Assembly: GCF_020707265.1 (NCBI RefSeq)
Contig: NZ_JAJFEQ010000011.1
Location: 1 to 64,000, forward strand
Direction: 5' to 3'
DNA from: Massilia sp. IC2-477
GTDB taxonomy: Bacteria; Pseudomonadota; Gammaproteobacteria; Burkholderiales; Burkholderiaceae_D
Length of the DNA stretch: 64,000 nt
The notes under the pieces were generated by a model that saw nothing but the letters and a program-made list of their open reading frames with translations, was not told the origin of the DNA and made no database searches. Both the position numbers and the translations under genes were made by a program. This document shows positions 52,170 to 61,675 of the stretch, piece by piece. Position 1 is the first letter of the stretch, and the number at the start of each line of letters is the position of its first letter.

Positions 52170-53513
52170 ATGCGTATCGCTCGCGAATACAACTTCGACG
52201 GCCTCGTCGGCCCATCCCACAACTACGCCGGCCTTTCGTTCGGCAACGTCGCTTCGTTCAGCAACGTGCGGAGCGCCTCCAACCCGCGCCAGGCCGCCTT
52301 GCAGGGCCTGGCCAAGATGCGCGAGCTGGCGGCGCGCGGCTTTGCCCAGGCGGTGATGCCGCCGCAGGCGCGTCCCAACTTCCGCCTGCTGCGCCGCATC
52401 GGCTTTTCCGGAACCGATGCCGACGTGCTGGCGCGCGCCTGGCGCGAAGCGCCGGTGATCCTGGCCTGTGCCTATTCGGCCGCGCCGATGTGGACCGCCA
52501 ACGCGGCCACCGTCAGCCCGTCGAGCGACACGCTGGATGCGCGCGTGCACTTCACGCCGGCCAACCTGAACAACAAGCTGCACCGCTCGGAAGAGTACGT
52601 GCAGGCCACGCGCATCCTGCGCGCCATTTTCGCCGATTCGAGCCGCTTCGTGGTGCATGACGCGCTGCCGCCGGTGCCGGCCTTCGGCGACGAGGGTGCG
52701 GCCAATCACACGCGCTTTGCCAGCGCCCACGGCGCCCCCGGCGTCGAGTTCTTCGTCTACGGCCGCGCCGAGTTCGACCCGTCGGCCCCGAGCCCGAAGA
52801 AATACCCGGCGCGCCAGACCCTGGAAGCCTCGCAGGCGGTGGCGCGCCTGCACGGCCTGGACCCGGCGCGCACCGTGTTCGCCTCGCAGAACCCGGACGT
52901 GATCGACCAGGGCGTGTTCCACAACGACGTGATCGCGGTCGGCAACGGCAACGTCCTGTTCTACCACGAGCAGGCCTTCTTCGACGAAGCCCTGACCCTG
53001 GATGCGCTGCGCCGCGCCATGGCCAGCGTCGACACCGACCTGGCGCCGGTGCGGGTGGCCTCGAGCGAAGTGCCGGTGGCCGACGCCGTGGCCAGCTACC
53101 TGTTCAACAGCCAGCTGCTCACCAGACCGGACGGCCGCATGGCGCTGGTGGTGCCGCACGAATGCCGCGAGAATGCGGCAGTCGCGCGCTTCCTGGCGGA
53201 GACAGTGGCGGGCAGCGGCCCGATCGACGAGCTGATCGAGTTCGACCTGCGCCAGAGCATGCGCAACGGCGGCGGGCCGGCCTGCCTGCGCCTGCGCGTC
53301 GCCCTCACCGAGGACGAGGCGCAGGCCATGCACGGCGGCGTGATCATGACCGAAACCCTGTATGCGCAGCTGGTGGCCTGGGTCGAGAAGCACTACCGCG
53401 ACCGGATCGAGCCGAAGGACCTGGCCGACCCGCAGCTGGCGATCGAATGCGCAGCCGCCCTCGAGGAACTGGAACGCATCCTCGGCCTGCCGGGTCTTTA
53501 CGACCTGTCGTAA
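52170..53513 (+). CDS. astB: N-succinylarginine dihydrolase
   Basis: 447 residues, identical in length to E. coli AstB. It hydrolyses succinylarginine to succinylornithine, CO2 and two NH3. Family segments: NFDGLVGPSHNYAGLSFGN (about 7-25), FAAEG-type DEGAANHTRF, FHNDVIAVGNGNVLFYHE with the catalytic His (about 250), and NGGGPACLRLRVAL with the catalytic Cys (about 371). The gap of 188 bases after it carries a separate promoter candidate for gdhB. Confidence 0.95.
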   Translation: MRIAREYNFDGLVGPSHNYAGLSFGNVASFSNVRSASNPRQAALQGLAKMRELAARGFAQAVMPPQARPNFRLLRRIGFSGTDADVLARAWREAPVILACAYSAAPMWTANAATVSPSSDTLDARVHFTPANLNNKLHRSEEYVQATRILRAIFADSSRFVVHDALPPVPAFGDEGAANHTRFASAHGAPGVEFFVYGRAEFDPSAPSPKKYPARQTLEASQAVARLHGLDPARTVFASQNPDVIDQGVFHNDVIAVGNGNVLFYHEQAFFDEALTLDALRRAMASVDTDLAPVRVASSEVPVADAVASYLFNSQLLTRPDGRMALVVPHECRENAAVARFLAETVAGSGPIDELIEFDLRQSMRNGGGPACLRLRVALTEDEAQAMHGGVIMTETLYAQLVAWVEKHYRDRIEPKDLADPQLAIECAAALEELERILGLPGLYDLS

Positions 53514-53577
53514 GCCTGCTGCACACGCACATGCATGGCGGGTGACCCGCTGCGAAGGGCATGTTCTAATAACGGAT

Positions 53578-53640
53578 TGTCGCGCCCCGTAATAAAAGGC
53601 GCACGCGGAATTCGGACGGGACACCCCCGTCCATATAAAG
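53578..53640 (+). promoter_or_regulatory. Candidate promoter region of gdhB
   Basis: TGTCGC at 53578-53583 followed by AA one base short of the ArgR spacing (N7 instead of N8), then a perfect hairpin GGACGGG-ACACC-CCCGTCC (53614-53632), then TATAAA (53635-53640). It suggests that gdhB and astE can be transcribed on their own. The operator call is tentative. Confidence 0.4.
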
Positions 53641-53701
53641 CCAGGGCGGCGCGAAGCCATAAGCTAGAGCGCCCCGGGCACACAAACTTTGGAGAAGTAA
53701 C

Positions 53702-56700
53702 ATGAACGACATGTCTCAAGATTTGCGCAACCAGACGCTTACCCTGGTCAACGCAAACCAGCCCGCCGGCGCCAATGCGCAGGTGAGTAGCCTGATCAGC
53801 GCCTGGCTCGGTTCCCTCGACGACGAAGACCTGGCCGGCACCGCGCCGCGCAGCCTGGCGCCCGTGCTGTGGGAGGGATTCTCGCAACTGGCCCAGCGCA
53901 GCGGCGCCGGCTGCCAGATCGCCACGATGCGCTATTCGGACGGCCGCGGCGGCATGGCGACTGCCCTGCTGATCCTGAACGAGGACATGCCTTACCTGGT
54001 CGATTCCTTTGTTATGGCCCTGCGCAAGGAGCGCCAGACCGCCAGCGGCGTGATGAACGCCGTGCTGCCGGTGCGCCGTGACGCGAACGGCCTGGCAAGC
54101 GCCGTCGGCGAAGCCGGCGCGCCACTGGAATCGATCGTGCTGATCCTGATGAGCGACGAGCTCGAATTCTCCGAACTGGATGCCCTGACCGCGCGCATCC
54201 GCATGGTTGCCAACGACGCCGCCACCGTGCACCGCGACGCCGTCAAGATGGCCGACCGCATGACCGCGGTGGCTGCAGCCGCCGCCCAGGCCGGCACTCC
54301 GGAAGGCCAGGAAGTGGCCGCCTTCCTCGAGTGGGCCAAGAACGAAGGCTTCGAGCCCTTCGGCTACGCCTACTACATGGTGAAGGAAGGCGTGCGCGAA
54401 CTCGAACGCGACATCCCGAGCCGCATCGGCGTGCTGGCCGACACCACCCACCCGGTCTACGGCACCTGCCTGGCCAACATCCCGGGCGACTTCGAAACCC
54501 TGTCGCGCCGCGCCGACACCCTGTCGATCGTGAAGGCCGACGTCGAAGGCACCCTGCACCGCGACCAGCCGCTCGACTTCATCGGCGTGCGCAATACCGA
54601 TGCCCAGGGCAAGATCCTGGGCGAGCACTGCTTCGTCGGCCTGTTCACCCGCGCCGCCACCGCGACCCCGCTGGCGCGCCTGCCGTTCGCACGCGGCCGC
54701 GTGGCCAAGGTGCTGTCGATCGCCGGCGTGCGCCAGGAAGGCTTCCGCGCCGAGAAGTTCGTCGAGATCCTCGAGTCGCTGCCGCGCACCGAAGCGCTGG
54801 AAGCCGACCCGGAATGGCTGGCCCAGGTGTGCTCGTCGGTGGTCTCGCTGTACAAGCAGCCGCGCCCGAAAGTGTTCGCGCGCCGCGACGTGTATGCGCG
54901 CCACCTGAACGTGCTGGTCTACCTGCCGCGCGAGCGCTACAGCGCCGCCGTGGCGTCCAGCCTGGCCGCCGCCCTGAAGGACAGCTCGGGCGCACGCGAG
55001 GTGCGCGTGCAGACCCTGGTGGCCGACGGCCCGCTGGCGCGTGTCTACCTGATCGCCCAGGCCGCCCGCTACCCGCTCGACCTGGAAACCGACATCCAGC
55101 AGCCGCTGCTGGCCGTGCTGGATGGCTGGCACGACCGCTTCGCGGCCATCTCCAACACCATCGAAGACGCCGGCATGCGCAGCAGCCTGCGTAAACTCGG
55201 CGCCAACCTGCCGGTCAGTTTCGTCACCAACACCGCGCCGGAAACCGCCTTCCGCGACCTGCAGGCCGTGCTCAAGAACGGCCTGAAAGACCGCGTGGCC
55301 GTGCGCGTGGAGCCGGGCGACGACGCCAACGGCATCGACGCCTCGATCCGCATGTACTCGGGCGAGACCGTGCCTTCGCTGTCGCGCATCCTGCCGGCCC
55401 TGCAGAACGCCGGCATCGCGGTCGACCGCGAGCAGACCTGGAGCATCAAGAACCCGGACGGCAGCATCCACAACGTGACCGCGCTGGCCGTGGACGACGA
55501 GAGCGGCGCCAAGCTGGTCAAGCCGGGCATCATCCCGGTGGCCGAAGAGCTGTTCACCGCGCTGTTCAACAACGAGGCCGAAGACGGCCGCATGAACGGC
55601 CTTACCATCGAAGGCGGCCTGTCGCTGCGCGAAGTGCAGCTGGTGCGCGCCTACATCAGCTACTGGCGCCAGCTCGGCTCCAAGTTCTCGGTGCGCTACA
55701 TGGCCGAGACCCTGCGCACCCAGCCGGCCCTGGTGAAGGAATTCGTCACCGGCTTCCTGCTGCGCTTCGATCCGAAGCTGGGCGACTCCGAGCACAGCAC
55801 CGGCACCGCCAAGCTGGCAGCATTGAAAGCCGGCCTGTCGACCGTGAACCACGCCGACACCGAAGAAATCATGGCGGCCCTGGTGGACCTGGCCCTGGCC
55901 ACCGTGCGCACCAACTACTTCCAAAACGACGGCGAAAAGATCATCTTCAAGGTCGACACCAGCAACCTGGCGCTGGCGCCGGAGCCGCGTCCGTACCGCG
56001 AGATCTACGTGTTCTCGCGCCGCTTCGAAGGCGTGCACCTGCGCGGCGGCCCGGTCGCCCGTGGCGGCCTGCGCTGGTCGGACCGCATGGAAGACTACCG
56101 CACCGAAGTGCTGGGCCTGGTGAAGGCGCAGATGGTCAAGAACGCCGTCATCGTGCCGGCCGGCTCGAAGGGCGGTTTCGTGTGCAAGCAGATGCCGAGC
56201 GGCGCCCCGCGTGAAGTGGTGGCGGCGGAAGGCGAAGCCTGCTACCGCGAATTCATCGCCAGCCTGCTGGAAGTGACCGACAACCGCGTGCGCGGCGCCA
56301 TCGTCCCGCCGGAGAACACCGTGCGCCACGACCAGGACGACCCCTACCTGGTGGTGGCCGCCGACAAGGGCACCGCGACCTTCTCGGACATCGCCAACAG
56401 CATCGCCGTCAAGCGCGGCTTCTGGCTGGGCGACGCGTTTGCCTCGGGCGGCTCGAACGGCTACGACCACAAGAAGATGGGCATCACCGCCAAGGGCGCG
56501 TTCGAAGCCGTCAAGCGCCACTTCTACGAACTGGGCCACGACATGAGCAGCACCCCGGTGACCATGGTCGGCGTGGGCGACATGTCGGGCGACGTGTTCG
56601 GCAACGGCGTGCTGCTGTCGCGCCAGCTCAAGCTGGTGGCAGCCTTTGACCACCGCCACATCTTCCTGGACCCGACTCCGGATGTCGCAGTGTCGTTCAA

Positions 56701-58408
56701 GGAACGCGAGCGCATGTTCGCGCTTCCAAGGTCGTCGTGGGAAGACTACGATAAAAGTCTGATCTCGCAGGGCGGCGGCGTGTACCCGCGTACCGCGCGC
56801 TCGATCGAGCTGACCCCGGAAGTCCGCGCCGCCCTGGACATCAAGGAAACCTCGCTGTCGCCGGAAGAGCTGATGCACCGCATCCTGCTGGCGCCGGTGG
56901 ACCTGTTCTACAACGGCGGCATCGGTACCTACATCAAGTCCTCGAACGAGACCCACGCCCAGGTGAAGGACCGCGCCAACGACCGCATCCGCGTCAACGG
57001 CAACGAACTGCGCTGCAAGGTGGTGGCGGAAGGCGGCAACCTGGGCGCGACCCAGGCCGGCCGTATCGAATTCGCGCTCGCCGGCGGCCGCATCTTCACC
57101 GATGCGATCGACAACTCGGCAGGTGTGGACTGCTCGGACCACGAAGTCAACATCAAGATCTGGCTGGACACCGAAGTCAACGCTGGCGAACTGCCGGAAG
57201 CCGACCGTAACCGCGTGCTGAACGAGATGACCGGTGCGGTGGAAGACCTGGTCCTGCGCGACAACACGCTGCAGACCCACCTCCTGACCCGCGAAGCGCA
57301 GGCGCAGGCCACTGCCTCGGTGGTCGATGGCTACGCCGCATTGATCACGAACCTGGAATCGGAAGGCGCCGTCAACCGCGAGCTGGAACAGCTGCCGAGC
57401 GACACCGAGCTGCAGCGCCGCAAGGCACTGGGCCTGGGCCTCTCCGCGCCGGAGCTGGCGGTGGTCATCGCTAACGTGAAGAACCGCTTCAAGCGCACCC
57501 TGTCGGCCATCGACCTGACGGGTGAGACCTGGGCGGATTCGCTGCTGCGTCCTTACTTCCCGGCCCAGCTGGTCGCCACCCGCGATCCGCTGAAGCACCC
57601 GCTGGCCAACGCCATCCTGGCGACCGTGCTGGCCAACGAAGCGGTCAACCGCTGCGGTCCGCTGATGCTGCGCGACCTGGCTGCCGAGCACCGCGTCGAC
57701 GAGACCGAAGTGGTCAAGGCCTGGGCGCGCGCCTGGTCGGCGCTGCACCTGGCGCCGGTGTTCGACGCGCTCGACGCCGATGCGCTGAAGGTCCCGCGTG
57801 ACGTCTCGATGGCGGTCGACGCGCGCACCCGTGCGCTGCTGCGCGCCGTGATCGAAGGCGTGCTGTCGCTGCCAGCCGGCACCGACGGCATGAACGAGCT
57901 GTCCACGCTGTTCGGCCAGGCCGAGCAGCTGCGCGGCCTGAGCCCGGCCCGTTCGGAAGCCGACGGCCACAGCGGCCTGCCGTCCACCTTCACCGCGGCC
58001 TGGAAGGCGGTCGAGACCATCGAGTCGCTGGCCACCTTCCTGTTCGCTGCGGTATCGGTGCAGCGTCCGGCCGGCATGAGCCTGGCCCAGTTCCTGCAGG
58101 TCGGCATGGCGCTGCGCCAGCAGGCCGGCATCGACACGCTCGAGCGCGGCCTGAAGCTGCCGGCGCAGAGCAAGTCGCAGGAACAGCTGCGCAACTACGC
58201 GATGCAGGCCCTGCGCCGCACCCAGCAGCGCCTGCTGCTGCAGGTGATCGAGCGTGCCGGCCAGGGCGGCGACCCGCTGGCAGCCGTCAAGCAGGTCACC
58301 GAAGCGCGCGGCCTGACCGGCTTCGCACAGCCGGTCGAGCTCGAGCAGGCCATGCTGGACGTCTGGGCGCTGTCGGAAGGTTCGAGCCCGGACCGTCTGG
58401 CTGCGTAA
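53702..58408 (+). CDS. gdhB: NAD-dependent glutamate dehydrogenase, 180-kDa class
   Basis: 1568 residues, close to the about 1600 of the large NAD-GDH class of Pseudomonas. It deaminates glutamate to 2-oxoglutarate and ammonia, reducing NAD+. The N-terminal part (about 1-700) holds ACT-like regulatory domains. The catalytic domain lies about 730-1220: RGGPVARGGLRWSDRMEDYR, KNAVIVPAGSKGGFV with the catalytic lysine, and GDMSGDVFGNGVLLS, VAEGGNLGATQAGRIEFAL. The C-terminal part is helical. It sits between astB and astE, so it removes the glutamate made by the AST pathway. Ribosome site GGAG. The astE ATG follows 4 bases after its stop. Confidence 0.95.
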   Translation: MNDMSQDLRNQTLTLVNANQPAGANAQVSSLISAWLGSLDDEDLAGTAPRSLAPVLWEGFSQLAQRSGAGCQIATMRYSDGRGGMATALLILNEDMPYLVDSFVMALRKERQTASGVMNAVLPVRRDANGLASAVGEAGAPLESIVLILMSDELEFSELDALTARIRMVANDAATVHRDAVKMADRMTAVAAAAAQAGTPEGQEVAAFLEWAKNEGFEPFGYAYYMVKEGVRELERDIPSRIGVLADTTHPVYGTCLANIPGDFETLSRRADTLSIVKADVEGTLHRDQPLDFIGVRNTDAQGKILGEHCFVGLFTRAATATPLARLPFARGRVAKVLSIAGVRQEGFRAEKFVEILESLPRTEALEADPEWLAQVCSSVVSLYKQPRPKVFARRDVYARHLNVLVYLPRERYSAAVASSLAAALKDSSGAREVRVQTLVADGPLARVYLIAQAARYPLDLETDIQQPLLAVLDGWHDRFAAISNTIEDAGMRSSLRKLGANLPVSFVTNTAPETAFRDLQAVLKNGLKDRVAVRVEPGDDANGIDASIRMYSGETVPSLSRILPALQNAGIAVDREQTWSIKNPDGSIHNVTALAVDDESGAKLVKPGIIPVAEELFTALFNNEAEDGRMNGLTIEGGLSLREVQLVRAYISYWRQLGSKFSVRYMAETLRTQPALVKEFVTGFLLRFDPKLGDSEHSTGTAKLAALKAGLSTVNHADTEEIMAALVDLALATVRTNYFQNDGEKIIFKVDTSNLALAPEPRPYREIYVFSRRFEGVHLRGGPVARGGLRWSDRMEDYRTEVLGLVKAQMVKNAVIVPAGSKGGFVCKQMPSGAPREVVAAEGEACYREFIASLLEVTDNRVRGAIVPPENTVRHDQDDPYLVVAADKGTATFSDIANSIAVKRGFWLGDAFASGGSNGYDHKKMGITAKGAFEAVKRHFYELGHDMSSTPVTMVGVGDMSGDVFGNGVLLSRQLKLVAAFDHRHIFLDPTPDVAVSFKERERMFALPRSSWEDYDKSLISQGGGVYPRTARSIELTPEVRAALDIKETSLSPEELMHRILLAPVDLFYNGGIGTYIKSSNETHAQVKDRANDRIRVNGNELRCKVVAEGGNLGATQAGRIEFALAGGRIFTDAIDNSAGVDCSDHEVNIKIWLDTEVNAGELPEADRNRVLNEMTGAVEDLVLRDNTLQTHLLTREAQAQATASVVDGYAALITNLESEGAVNRELEQLPSDTELQRRKALGLGLSAPELAVVIANVKNRFKRTLSAIDLTGETWADSLLRPYFPAQLVATRDPLKHPLANAILATVLANEAVNRCGPLMLRDLAAEHRVDETEVVKAWARAWSALHLAPVFDALDADALKVPRDVSMAVDARTRALLRAVIEGVLSLPAGTDGMNELSTLFGQAEQLRGLSPARSEADGHSGLPSTFTAAWKAVETIESLATFLFAAVSVQRPAGMSLAQFLQVGMALRQQAGIDTLERGLKLPAQSKSQEQLRNYAMQALRRTQQRLLLQVIERAGQGGDPLAAVKQVTEARGLTGFAQPVELEQAMLDVWALSEGSSPDRLAA

Positions 58409-58412
58409 GCGG

Positions 58413-59414
58413 ATGAGCGGCGCTGACAACGCTGCGCTGCCGGAAGCGGTGCGCGCACTGGCCGAAGCTGATTTCGGTGCAGTCGCGCAGCGCTTCGCGG
58501 AGGCTGGCTTCAAGGTCAGCCTGCCGGCTGCAGGCATCCTCACGGTGAAGGCGGATGTTGCTGATGCAGCCCGTCCCGCCGTGCTGGTGTCGGTGGGCGT
58601 GCATGGCGACGAGACCGGACCGATCGAGATGGTGGCCTGGCTGATCGAGGCCCTGTCGCGCACCCCGCGCGAATTGTCGGTGGACCTGATGCTGTGCGTC
58701 GGGAACATCGACGCGATCGCGCAGGGCAAGCGCTTCATCGATGCGGATCTGAACCGCATGTTCCGCGCAGAACGCGGCTCGCTCGCCTCTGCCTTCGAGG
58801 CGGCGCGGGCCGATGCGCTCATTGCCGCCACCTGCGCTTTCTTCGAGGGCGCCGGAGCGCAGCGCTGGCACCTCGACCTGCACACGGCGATCCGGCCTTC
58901 GCACTATCCGATGTTCGCGATCGTGCCCGAGATCATTGCCGACGCACCGCGCAAGCTGCTCATCGACTGGCTGGGGGAGGCGGCGATCGGCGCCGTCATC
59001 ATGAACCCGAAGTCGGTCGGCACCTACAGCTACTACTCGTCGGAGCACCATGGCGCCGCGGGCAGCACCGTGGAGCTGGGGCGGGTCGGAACGCTGGGGC
59101 AGAACGACCTGTCCCAGTTTGCCGATGCCTCGAAAGCGCTCGACCGCCTGCTGCGCGGGCAACCGGCAGGTAGGGTCAAGGCTGCGCCGCACGTGTTCGC
59201 GACGGCAAGGCAGGTGATCAAGCTGTCCGATGCCTTCAGCATGTCGGTGGGGCGCGAGACCTGGAACTTCACGCCGATGAAGAAGGGCGAGGTGATCGCG
59301 ACGGATGGCGATACCGTGTACAAGGTCGAACACGACGAGGAGCTGGTCGTGTTTCCGAATCCGGATGTGCGGGTCGGCCTGCGCGCGGGCTTGATGGTTA
59401 CGCGCATCGGCTGA
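58413..59414 (+). CDS. astE: Succinylglutamate desuccinylase
   Basis: 333 residues, zinc carboxypeptidase-like (aspartoacylase/AstE family). The zinc ligands are in VGVHGDETGPIEMVAW (His and Glu, about 65-72) and RWHLDLHTAIRPSHY (His, about 155); the catalytic Glu lies in GSTVELGRVG (about 217). It splits succinylglutamate to glutamate and succinate, the last AST step. Translation is probably coupled to gdhB, whose stop is 4 bases upstream, so the end of the pathway and glutamate removal would be made together. Confidence 0.94.
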   Translation: MSGADNAALPEAVRALAEADFGAVAQRFAEAGFKVSLPAAGILTVKADVADAARPAVLVSVGVHGDETGPIEMVAWLIEALSRTPRELSVDLMLCVGNIDAIAQGKRFIDADLNRMFRAERGSLASAFEAARADALIAATCAFFEGAGAQRWHLDLHTAIRPSHYPMFAIVPEIIADAPRKLLIDWLGEAAIGAVIMNPKSVGTYSYYSSEHHGAAGSTVELGRVGTLGQNDLSQFADASKALDRLLRGQPAGRVKAAPHVFATARQVIKLSDAFSMSVGRETWNFTPMKKGEVIATDGDTVYKVEHDEELVVFPNPDVRVGLRAGLMVTRIG

Positions 59415-59497
59415 CGCATCGACTGACTGCGGGCAAGCTCGCAGCATCCAAATCTTCCTGGCGCTAGACTGGGGCCTTTGCATCTCGCGGAGGCCTC

Positions 59498-60616
59498 ATG
59501 TCCAGCATGCTTTTCTCCCCAGTCACCCTGGGTCCCCTGCAACTCCCCAATCGCATCGCCATCGCGCCGATGTGTCAATACTCCGCCGTCGACGGCCTGC
59601 CGACCGACTGGCACATGATCCATCTGGGCGGCCTGGCCCTGTCCGGCGCCGGCCTGCTCATCATCGAAGCGACGGCCGTCACGCCAGAAGGCCGCATTTC
59701 GCCGGATGACCTGGGCCTGTGGTCAGACGCGCACCAGGAAGCCCTCAAGCCCATCATCGCCGCCATCCGGCGTCATTCGCCGATCAAGGTCGCGGTCCAG
59801 CTGGCCCATGCCGGCCGCAAGGCCTCGAGCGAGGTGCCGTGGGAAGGCGGCGCCAACATCCCGCCAGGCCAGCCGCGCGGCTGGCAGACCGTCGCGCCCT
59901 CAAGCCTGCCCCACGCGGAAGGCGAAACCGTGCCGCTGGCGCTCGACCGCGAAGGCCTGCAGCGCATCCGCGACGGCTTCGTGCAGGCTGCCCGCCGCGC
60001 CCATGCGCTCGGCCTGGACGGCATCGAGCTGCACGGCGCCCATGGCTACCTGCTGCACCAGTTCCTGTCGCCCCTCTCCAACACGCGCGAGGACGACTAC
60101 GGCGGTTCGCTCGAGAACCGCATGCGCTTCCCGCTGGAGGTCTTCGATGCCGTGCGCGCCGCCGTACCGGAAGAGATGGCGGTGGGCATGCGGATTTCGG
60201 CCACCGACTGGGTCGAAGGCGGCTGGGAGATCGAGCAGAGCGTGCGCTTCGCGCGCGAGCTGCAGGCGCGCGGCTGCGACTTCATGCACGTCTCCAGCGG
60301 CGGGTTGTCGCCGCTGCAGAAGATTCCCGTGGCCCCGGGTTACCAGGTCGAGTTCGCGCAGCGCATCAAGGCGGAGACCGGGATGCCGACCGTCGGCGTG
60401 GGCCTGATCACAGAGGCGCAGCAGGCGGAAGACATCCTGCAGCAGGGCCAGGCCGACGTCATCGGACTGGCGCGCGCCATGCTGTACGACCCGCGCTGGC
60501 CCTGGCATGCCGCGGCCCAGCTGGGCGACCAGGTGTTCGCGCCGCCGCAGTACTGGCGCTCGCAGCCGCGCGAATACAAGGAGCTGTTCGGCAGTACGCG
60601 CCTGGGGCAGCGCTAG
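59498..60616 (+). CDS. NADH:flavin oxidoreductase, YqjM-type old yellow enzyme
   Basis: 372 residues, FMN TIM barrel. PMCQYSAVDGLPTDWHMIHL at the N-terminus has Cys26 in the position of YqjM Cys26, a redox-sensing residue of this class; HGAHGYLLHQFLSPLSNTRED (about 178) and GGSLENRMRFPLEV follow, and the C-terminus has VGLITEAQQAEDIL. It reduces activated double bonds of enones and nitro compounds with NADPH. The physiological substrate is unknown. Good ribosome site GCGGAGG. Confidence 0.9.
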   Translation: MSSMLFSPVTLGPLQLPNRIAIAPMCQYSAVDGLPTDWHMIHLGGLALSGAGLLIIEATAVTPEGRISPDDLGLWSDAHQEALKPIIAAIRRHSPIKVAVQLAHAGRKASSEVPWEGGANIPPGQPRGWQTVAPSSLPHAEGETVPLALDREGLQRIRDGFVQAARRAHALGLDGIELHGAHGYLLHQFLSPLSNTREDDYGGSLENRMRFPLEVFDAVRAAVPEEMAVGMRISATDWVEGGWEIEQSVRFARELQARGCDFMHVSSGGLSPLQKIPVAPGYQVEFAQRIKAETGMPTVGVGLITEAQQAEDILQQGQADVIGLARAMLYDPRWPWHAAAQLGDQVFAPPQYWRSQPREYKELFGSTRLGQR

Positions 60617-60748
60617 CCGACGCGTCGGCGTTCGCGCCGCCCAGGCGCAGCTCAGCCGGCATTTTTTGCAGCCTGTCGCATGGAGGAGGCAGCAGGGTGG
60701 GGTGCTTGTTAGAGTGGCATCTGTCAACAACCACACAGGATTCATGCC

Positions 60749-61618
60749 ATGCGTTCGCTCATTGCCCTTGCCACCCTTGCCGCCGTTGCCTCCCTGGGCG
60801 GTTGCGCCATCATCGTCGCCCCAAATGACGGTGACGTGCGGATGCACACGGTGTTCAGCAGCAGCGCGGTCGAAGGCAACGGCATCGCCGCGCGCGACCA
60901 GCGCCAGGTGGCGGCGCATGGACAGCTCGACGTGAGCGGCTCGATGCAGGTCGAGGTGCGGGTCGGCCCGGCGCCTTCGCTGCTGGTCGAAGCCGACGGC
61001 AACCTGCTGCCCTACATCCGCACCGAGGAGCGCGGCAACACCCTCAAGATCTACAACGAGCGCCAGCTGCGCAGCCAGACCCCGGTGCGCATCGTCTACA
61101 CCACGCCGCGCCTGAGCGACGTGAATGCCTCCGGCTCCGGCCAGGTTGTGGTGCGCGACCTGAACGGCGCGCCGCTGGAAGTGCGCAAGAGCGGTTCCGG
61201 CCAGGTCCGCCTGGCGGGCAAGGTGGATAGCCTGCTCGCGCGCGTGAGCGGCTCGGGCGTGCTCGATGCGGGTGAACTCAAGAGCGCCAGCGCCGACCTC
61301 GGGCTGTCGGGCTCGGGCCGCATGAACATCGGTGAAGTCCGTGGCGACTACCTGCGCGCCAGCGTGTCCGGCTCAGGCGTGCTGCAGGCCGGCGGCACCG
61401 TGCGTTCGCTGAACGCCCGCGTGGCCGGTTCCGGCAGCGTGGACCTGGCCGGCCTGTCGACCCAGGACGCAGACCTCGCGGCCGACGGCTCGGGCGGGAT
61501 CCGCGCCACCGTCAAGCAGTCGCTGATCGCCCATGGCGGCGGCTCGGGTGGCATCCGCGTGTATGGCCACCCGGCGCAGCGCAGCGTCAGCGGCCGCAAC
61601 GTGCACCTGATCGACTGA
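60749..61618 (+). CDS. GIN-domain (DUF2807) lipoprotein
   Basis: 289 residues. Signal ends in lipobox LGGC (Cys about 19), so membrane-anchored. The rest is a right-handed beta-solenoid of the GIN/DUF2807 type with about seven turns, each marked by a SGSG corner (NASGSGQVVV, RKSGSGQVRL, RVSGSGVLDA, GLSGSGRMNI, SVSGSGVLQA, RVAGSGSVDL) and ending DGSGGIRA and GGGSGGIRVYG. Function unknown; related proteins are cell-surface adhesin-like. It is followed after 5 bases by a palindromic repeat unit. Confidence 0.85.
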   Translation: MRSLIALATLAAVASLGGCAIIVAPNDGDVRMHTVFSSSAVEGNGIAARDQRQVAAHGQLDVSGSMQVEVRVGPAPSLLVEADGNLLPYIRTEERGNTLKIYNERQLRSQTPVRIVYTTPRLSDVNASGSGQVVVRDLNGAPLEVRKSGSGQVRLAGKVDSLLARVSGSGVLDAGELKSASADLGLSGSGRMNIGEVRGDYLRASVSGSGVLQAGGTVRSLNARVAGSGSVDLAGLSTQDADLAADGSGGIRATVKQSLIAHGGGSGGIRVYGHPAQRSVSGRNVHLID

Positions 61619-61623
61619 CATCC

Positions 61624-61653
61624 GTAGGGTGGGCGGCTTTGCCGCCCACGCGG
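61624..61653. repeat. REP-like palindromic repeat, single unit
   Basis: One unit of the GTAGGGTGGGCGG family (loop CTTTG, ending CCGCCCACGCGG), between the convergent GIN-domain and hmp genes. It matches the units at 6.2 and 18.5 kb but without an inverted partner. Confidence 0.85.
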
Positions 61654-61675
61654 TGACACGTAAAGCGAGGGAAGC

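Noticed and set aside
53498..58885. A 1795-codon open frame on the minus strand opposite gdhB and parts of its neighbours
   Set aside because: It mirrors the gdhB codon phase in high-GC DNA; the translation is low-complexity (His, Arg, Gln, Gly rich) with no domains, while gdhB has clear catalytic motifs.
61133..61560. SGSG-coding DNA repeats in the GIN-domain gene as a mobile or satellite repeat
   Set aside because: The repetition is at the protein level, from beta-solenoid turns with different codons, and is usual for the family.
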